Made by a program: the position numbers and the translations under genes
Part shown: positions 58,527-64,000 of the stretch, one piece after another
Numbering within the stretch: the stretch's first letter is position 1
Layout: each line of letters starts with the position of its first letter
The notes under the pieces: model-generated
Databases searched by the model: none
The model's input: the letters and a program-made list of their open reading frames with translations, nothing else
Told to the model about the DNA's origin: nothing
Origin: Pyrus communis
Lineage: Eukaryota; Streptophyta; Magnoliopsida; Rosales; Rosaceae
DNA length: 64,000 nt
Reading direction: 5' to 3'
NCBI RefSeq assembly: GCF_963583255.1
Contig: NC_084805.1
Span: 3,241,060 to 3,305,059 of the forward strand

Positions 58527-61190
58527 CTAACGCCCCATCACAGCCTCGTCAAAGTTCCAGTCTCTCACGATATCCCTTCTCACAGCCCGGCTTCGCACTA
58601 GCCTTGGGGTACCTGGTATGGAACCACCATTTGAAAGAGTTGGTTGCGGGGTTACTCTGGATGATGCAATGTTGGAATGTGTTGGCAGTGGAAGAGATGG
58701 CCTCCGTGTTAAGCAGTTGGCAATAGCAGAACATCTTCCATCGTTTTCTGTGCTTGATACAGAGTAACTCCTAAAAGAGTGTGATGGACTTTCTGCGCTG
58801 CACACAAGGCATGCCAAGCTCATACTTAGACTTGCAAGCTGACACCGACTGCAGAGTTAAAATCTGCAATTTACATCAAAGATAGAACCATAAATTTATC
58901 ATATTCTAGATGATAGATTAATAAATGGCACACCACTTAAAGAGAAGAATATAGATGGAAGCAAAAATGAAGAACGGAAAGGTGGAAATTGTTTTTTCAA
59001 TTATAAGACTTTTTGTAGTCATTGAGAACAAGTAAATTCTGTATCCAAGTAATGCAACAGACCAGGTAATCGAAGCAATAGAAACTGGGGACTGCACATT
59101 ATGCCAATGTTGTATAAGAGATCAAAGCGGTATTCTCGACTTTTGAAGAGTGAGTATTGTTCTCATGTTGTAATAATTATGATAAGAAAACACAACCACA
59201 AAGTACCGAATAAGCAATGTAGAACAGAGTGTGAAAAACTGAGCACTGATTCAGCACAATGCTTCTTCTTTATGTGTGTGAGCACTCATGACAAAATTAA
59301 GAACTGTTTCTCTGAAGGTTTTGGTCAAGTACATTTGTATGATCAGTCGGTAACTAAAAATACATAATCCATAATGTTGTCAGACCTCAGCTAAGGGTTA
59401 ATCAAGGACTTGGAATATTATTATTAAATGGAGTACATAACCGGTTCTTATCATTGGTAGTAGTGCTTTTTGATACAACGATGTTTGAGGTAAGCCACAC
59501 AAAGGGACAAGGTATTGAACTCAACGTTTGTAGCAATGCTAACTGCTGAGCAAGAGGTTATCACCTTTGCTTAAAAGGTTGGAAACTTGGAAGTAGAAAA
59601 AAAATACACCCAAACACTTGGATTTTGAAAATAACCTGGTCAAGTTCCAAACACGCGCATTCGTAGGTGAAAATTTTAAATGTCACATGAAGGAACTCGA
59701 TTAATAGTATCAGACAACTGTGAGATTAAGATGCAGGATGACACAAGGTTGGTGTCGCCTATGATTGCCATGAGCTTGAGATGATAGAAACTTCTAGTCA
59801 TAAGGTATTCTTAAGGAAACTGATATATGATGATCCATATATTCCTTTTTGGTCTAGGGTGTAGTAAATAGGGTGTGTTTTGTGTTTGAGTGATTTTTGG
59901 AGGGCCGATATCAATACCCTGAAACGAAATGTGACACTGCCAGAAGTAGGATCTTCAAATGGACGTGTCTGGAGACAGGGAAACAATTTGAATGATCATA
60001 GAGAAAAAAATTAAAATAGCACCAATTGAACACAAAATGAGAGAGAACTTATCACGGTGGTTTTGACATGCTTAACAAAGATCAATAAGTGCCCCAATAG
60101 ATGCATCAAAGTGACTTAACCAAAAATTTGGTGCCAGGGAAAGAGGAAAATCAAAATAATATGGTTAAAGGTAATTAAGAAAGATATGATAATGCAACTC
60201 TCACAAAATTATGAGTTAGGATATGATGGAATGGAGCACAAGAATTCATAGCCATTATTTATGTTGGTTGTGTTCTAGTGTTTCATCCCCCTCCTTGGCG
60301 CAAAATACAGCACAATGGCGTTCTAGGATTCATACAGCCAACCCCACTTAGTGGGATAAGGCTTGGTTGTTGTTGTTGTGTTGTAGTGTTTCAATTTATG
60401 TCCAATATTTCTTAACGCATATTCATAACTAGTTCGAGATTTTTGTATAGCTCTAAGGACGTCTAACTCCCACCAAATAATTATATAGTCAAATTCTTCT
60501 TTTCATTTTTTAATCCATTACGAAATTTGTACACCTAAAACATTACAAAGGTTTCTCACCTTGAAAGAAGGCTTCATTCACTTATACCCTTACGCCTTCG
60601 GATAGCTTCTAACCTCAAATAGCCGATTCTACAGGCAAGTAAGACACCTTCTGAATACTAAGTACATTAGACTTCTACTTCCTACCCTCGAAATTGAATG
60701 CAGATAGGATTCTAATCAAATGAAGAAAATGAAAAATGAAAAACAGCTCCAAATTAAACACTGCATTTGAACCCAACCCCACAATCCTCCTGGCATCAAA
60801 AAATTTGTTACCCCCAGATCTTGTTGGGAAAAAAACCCTTCAAAGAACAACCAAAGAAACCCACCACAGGCAATTGAACAAAATGGATTCTAAGAAAGTA
60901 GGGAGTTAGAGCAATTCAATTGATAAACACCCACAACACAGTAAACCAAAAACGAAATAGACAACCAATACAGAAAAATATCAACACATGCAAATAAGAA
61001 AAAACGATTCTGCAAGATCTAATAAAAACATAAATTGAAGTAAAAGACAGGATCTGAGATCTGAGAGACATACATACCTTCTGTGTTCTGAGTTTGATGT
61101 GCAATGCTAAGGGCAGTGGTGGCTGGTGGCGTTGATTCTTTCTGCGAGAGAGTGAGACAGATCGTGAGAGAGTGGAGACTATGTTGTATT
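58527..61190 (-). CDS. Small conserved plant protein of unknown function, with a 5'-UTR intron
   Basis: The coding exon is 58823-58527 (98 aa), inside an exon starting at 58863 after acceptor TTGCAG. A leader exon at about 61190-61078 ends in donor GTATGT, so the intron 61077-58864 (2.2 kb) lies in the 5' UTR. The protein starts MSLACLVCSAESPSHSFRSY, is Ser- and Arg-rich, and ends in RSRAVRRDIVRDWNFDE. I recall similar short plant proteins with this start and end but no known function. No signal peptide or membrane segment. The CxxC (CLVC) near the N-terminus may be a metal or redox site. The intron holds a LINE fragment. The leader-to-exon link is inferred from splice consensus. Confidence 0.7.
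60286..60377 (+). mobile_element. Very short LINE 3'-end insertion
   Basis: 92 bp ending in a (TTG)n tail after ATACAGCCAACCCCACTTAG, the same 3' end as the LINE at 28.3 kb but in the opposite orientation. Flanked by a 16-bp target duplication with one mismatch (GTGTTCTAGTGTTTCA at 60270-60285, GTGTTGTAGTGTTTCA at 60378-60393). Confidence 0.82.
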
Positions 61191-61274
61191 TATGCGCGGT
61201 AATTGGTAAAGGGAAGATAGAGGATCATAACATTCTACAATTCTGGGAAATTTCGTGACTTGTTTGGGAATGGT

Positions 61275-61509
61275 CAGCCTAGTGGTGTCATTGTCCCACC
61301 CCAAATATCTCGGTAGACAGTTGGGCTTGTAGCGAATTATGTACTATCACTTAATCTTTATTTGGAAGTGAGAGGTTTTAAGTTCGATTCTTATAAAAAA
61401 AAATAAAAAAAAATTAAACCACAGTGCTAGCCTAGTGTGAGGCTTAACTCATTTCCCCATTCCCTTTGTAAATAATATTGTTTGTTCAACAAAAAAAAAA
61501 AAAAAAAAC
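61275..61509 (+). mobile_element. tRNA-derived SINE (Au-like)
   Basis: Box B-like TTAAGTTCGATTCTT follows AAGTGAGAGG. The body AGCCTAGTGTGAGGCTTAAC, the conserved end ATAATATTGTTTGTTCAAC and a 20-base A tail are typical of the family. Shares its internal core with the copy at 15.45 kb. Target duplication not resolved. Confidence 0.68.
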
Positions 61510-63217
61510 TTTGAATATTATAAACGAGACTAGCTAGGGTATGTACATATATCCAATATATCCCATTTGATTTGGGTTTTATGATTAATGTTTTTTAAAA
61601 TTAGCATAACTTCTCATTTTGATCATGAAATTAAAAATCAATCAGTCTTATCCTGGAAATTGGTTTACTTAACTTGTTTGGACCTGTTGTAGACATGCAA
61701 ATCGAATTTCCACTTGCTTTTGCACTCGTTCAACCCATATCCTCTAGGTTGTTAGATGAGCAAAATACTAAGGATCAATTTGATTTTCAAATAAAGGTTG
61801 AATCATTCGCATAATCAATCTAGTTTCAGAGTCCTAGTCGAAGACAATGAGACTCGGTGGTGATATAGTTTTTACTGAGATTAATTCCAAGTATATTTAG
61901 AGAATATGTTGAGGAATTGGAATTTTATTAGAATTTTGTAACTCGGTAGACTTGGCCATCATGAAATTCACCTCCACAAATATGAGGTTTTGCAATGTAG
62001 ATAATCTCTTCAACTCAACAAACAACTCAAAATGATGAAAGTGGAAAAACACACTTTACGTGAAACACTTCTCACTACCCTGAGAAAAATACTAATTATC
62101 CTAACCCCCTCGTCAACACATCTTTAGTTTGGATAAATAGCACTCCATTGACAACCAGCGACATCTTTATTTTGGATTAACAACACTACTTCTGGTTGGT
62201 AGGTTATCCATCCAATTCTCACCTAGCAAAAGGTTTTCAATTCTTTCATATAAAGAGGTCACTTCATTGGCTACCTAACTAAGTGAGGTGTTCTATGATC
62301 GATTACTCACAAGTGCACTTTATAGTTCAGCACTCAAATGCTTGAACCACGTTCATCATAAAGACACTCATCTCTTTGAGTATATTTTCTCGTACAACCT
62401 GACATTGATTCGGTGCATTTATATTCTCACGAATACAGTTGAAGTTGCCGAACCTAGTGTAGAAGAACCTGAACTTCACAATAAATTAAGTGACCTTGTC
62501 TTCAAGTTCTAGAACCCTAGGTCGAGAGATGTTCCTACCTCGGCCATAGCCGCTCGAGTGCAGAAGTTAGCAGTGCATTTGACAAGAAAGATGTAGTTGT
62601 TGGGAGTGCGCGCCATGTAGGTCTTGAAATTTTTAGGACCAACACACATCAATTTGTTTCATCCGTCTATTTTTCCATCTATTTTATCATTAAAAGTGTA
62701 ACTCCTCATGTTGGTCCTGAAGTTAAAAATCAATAAATCTCATCCTAGAAGTTGGTTGACACAAATCAATTTGGTCCATCCATCTATTTTTCATCCATTT
62801 TAGCATTACAAGTGGTCACGTCGGCCACATAATCACTTTTTAGGGCAAAAGTAAAAAAGAAAAAAAGAAAGAAAAAAAGCTAACGAAATAAATCTTTACC
62901 CTGCCTAACCCAGTCACCGTTAGCCGGCCCCACCTTTGACAATCTCTCATTTTTTCTTTTTTGGCCAAGCAAGAAAACTTCCATTACATTAAAAACTAGT
63001 ACAAGGCCTTAAAAGAGTCTGGTAAACAACAACCGATAAAGTAAAAGGCCCAAGAAAAATGAGATTTGCAACCCAAGATACAAAGAGAGGCCCACATAAG
63101 TTTAGGCTCGAAGGTTGCAAAAACAAACAACATAAAACCATAATCTTAAGTAGCATAAACCAAATTGTCGCTGTTGTCACATCCTTAGAGGAAGCCAAAT
63201 TCCGAATTGAGAAAGTA
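61510..63217. other. Spacer with dispersed and tandemly related repeats
   Basis: A related sequence occurs at about 61600-61690, 62630-62700 and 62705-62790 (GGTCCTGAAGTTAAAAATCAAT-type, then a CCATC-rich CTATTTTTC part). No gene recognised. The ORF at 62989-63339 (-) has no family resemblance I can name. Confidence 0.4.
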
Positions 63218-63387
63218 GACACCAAATCCAAGTCTCCTTCATGAACCCTTGCAAATATATACAAATAAAGTATCTTATGAGTAGAGAGTGAGACTAAAGA
63301 GGGACACCAAATCCAAGTCCCCTTCATGAACCCTTGCAAATATATACAAATAAAGTATCTTATGGGTAGAGAGTGAGACTAAAGAGG
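63218..63387. repeat. 85-bp tandem duplication
   Basis: Two copies, 63218-63302 and 63303-63387, both beginning GACACCAAATCCAAGTC and ending GAGACTAAAGAGG. They differ at about two positions, so the duplication is recent. Confidence 0.93.
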
Positions 63388-63539
63388 TATGTAAAATACC
63401 CTTACTGTGGTAGAGGACATAGAACTCTTGGCCTCAATGGGGATTCGACATGCTGGTTAAGGGAGATGAGTACAGGAGGGAAGTGGATCTAGTATCCAAT
63501 TTTTGTTCGGAGTCTGCTGATCCAAACATAAAAGGATGA

Positions 63540-63860
63540 GGGAGGAAGAAAAATTAAAAAGCAGAAAGCAGTAAAAGTAGGCGAAAAAGACTAGATAAGG
63601 GGCACGAAGTCCAAATATGAGACAAGCTCAAGGGAGAGTTGAAACTTAGTTCAAAGAAAATTGAGATAAAACTAAGGAGAGAACCGATAATAAAAACGAA
63701 GGCGAAGACTCGAAAAAAGGAAGGAAAATGAGGTGGGATGCAGGGAGGGGGAATGGGTAAAGGAGATGAGAATGGAGGAAAAGAGGTATAGGGCAAAGAA
63801 GAGGAGATGAGAGAAAATGAGGAGGAAAAAAGGAAGGAGTAGTGGGCTGCCGCCCACCTC
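63540..63860. repeat. Purine-rich tract
   Basis: The plus strand is strongly GA-rich for over 300 bases (GGAGGAAAAAAGGAAGGAG). This keeps the minus strand open in several frames as Ser/Pro/Phe-rich ORFs with no real coding pattern. It could be a pyrimidine-rich leader of a minus-strand gene or repeat. Confidence 0.5.
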
Positions 63861-64000
63861 GAGCAAAAGCAAGGGGCAACAGTTGAAACTTTGAAACTGG
63901 GGTTGGGTTTCTTCTGGATATGGGTTTTGAAGCTCACGGAGCGAGAGATAGCTTACTTTGAACTTGTAGTTTTTAGTTTTCTGCCTTTACCTCTCTTGAT

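Noticed and set aside
63554..63937. Minus-strand Ser/Pro/Phe-rich ORFs
   Set aside because: The pyrimidine-rich strand is open in at least three frames; composition artefact.

Overview
This is nuclear DNA from a flowering plant. Genes have many small GT-AG introns, spacers are AT-rich, and Copia, LINE, SINE, Helitron and MITE insertions are dense. The proteins are typical eudicot forms. The SINE type and Copia family make Rosaceae (apple or pear tribe) my best guess, but that is memory-based inference.

Layout. 1-6240 (+): all but the first exon(s) of HIRA, the WD40 histone H3.3 chaperone. 6.7-8.4 kb: spacer with two MITEs. 8738-9184 (+): EPF2-type secreted peptide of stomatal patterning. 9.5-15.6 kb: MITEs, a degenerate acidic ORF, an orphan exon-like piece, an inverted pair of broken F-box/LRR fragments, and a SINE. 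15612-25667 (-): a complete but dead Ty1/Copia element with matching LTRs and an AAATT target duplication. A 3.6-kb Helitron (17603-21190) is inserted inside its reverse transcriptase. 25.9-29.1 kb (+): truncated pseudogene copy of FAB1. 29.1-30.3 kb: long inverted repeat built from FAB1 and F-box pieces. 30.5-31.7 kb (-): frameshifted F-box/DUF295 gene. 31.7-41.7 kb: gene-free, with at least five small transposons. 42-51.5 kb (+): intact FAB1C/D-type PI3P 5-kinase gene, 12 coding exons, 1631 aa. 52722-53345 (+): DMP (DUF679) membrane protein. 53459-55764 (-): GT47 exostosin-like glycosyltransferase, three exons, 487 aa. 58.5-61.2 kb (-): gene for a small conserved unknown protein with a 5'-UTR intron. 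61.2-64 kb: SINE, tandem repeats and a polypurine tract.

How it fits together. The genes do not form one pathway. EPF2, a FAB1D-type kinase and an exostosin-family gene are, as I recall, close neighbours on Arabidopsis chromosome 1, so this looks like an old conserved gene order expanded by transposons and by a local FAB1 duplication. The most unusual structure is the inverted repeat at 29.1-30.3 kb. It joins the broken FAB1 copy to F-box fragments in near-palindromic form and, if transcribed, would fold into a long hairpin. No complete new system was identified. Exon borders were placed by hand from splice consensus and frame: HIRA, FAB1, EPF2 and exostosin all sum to whole codons.
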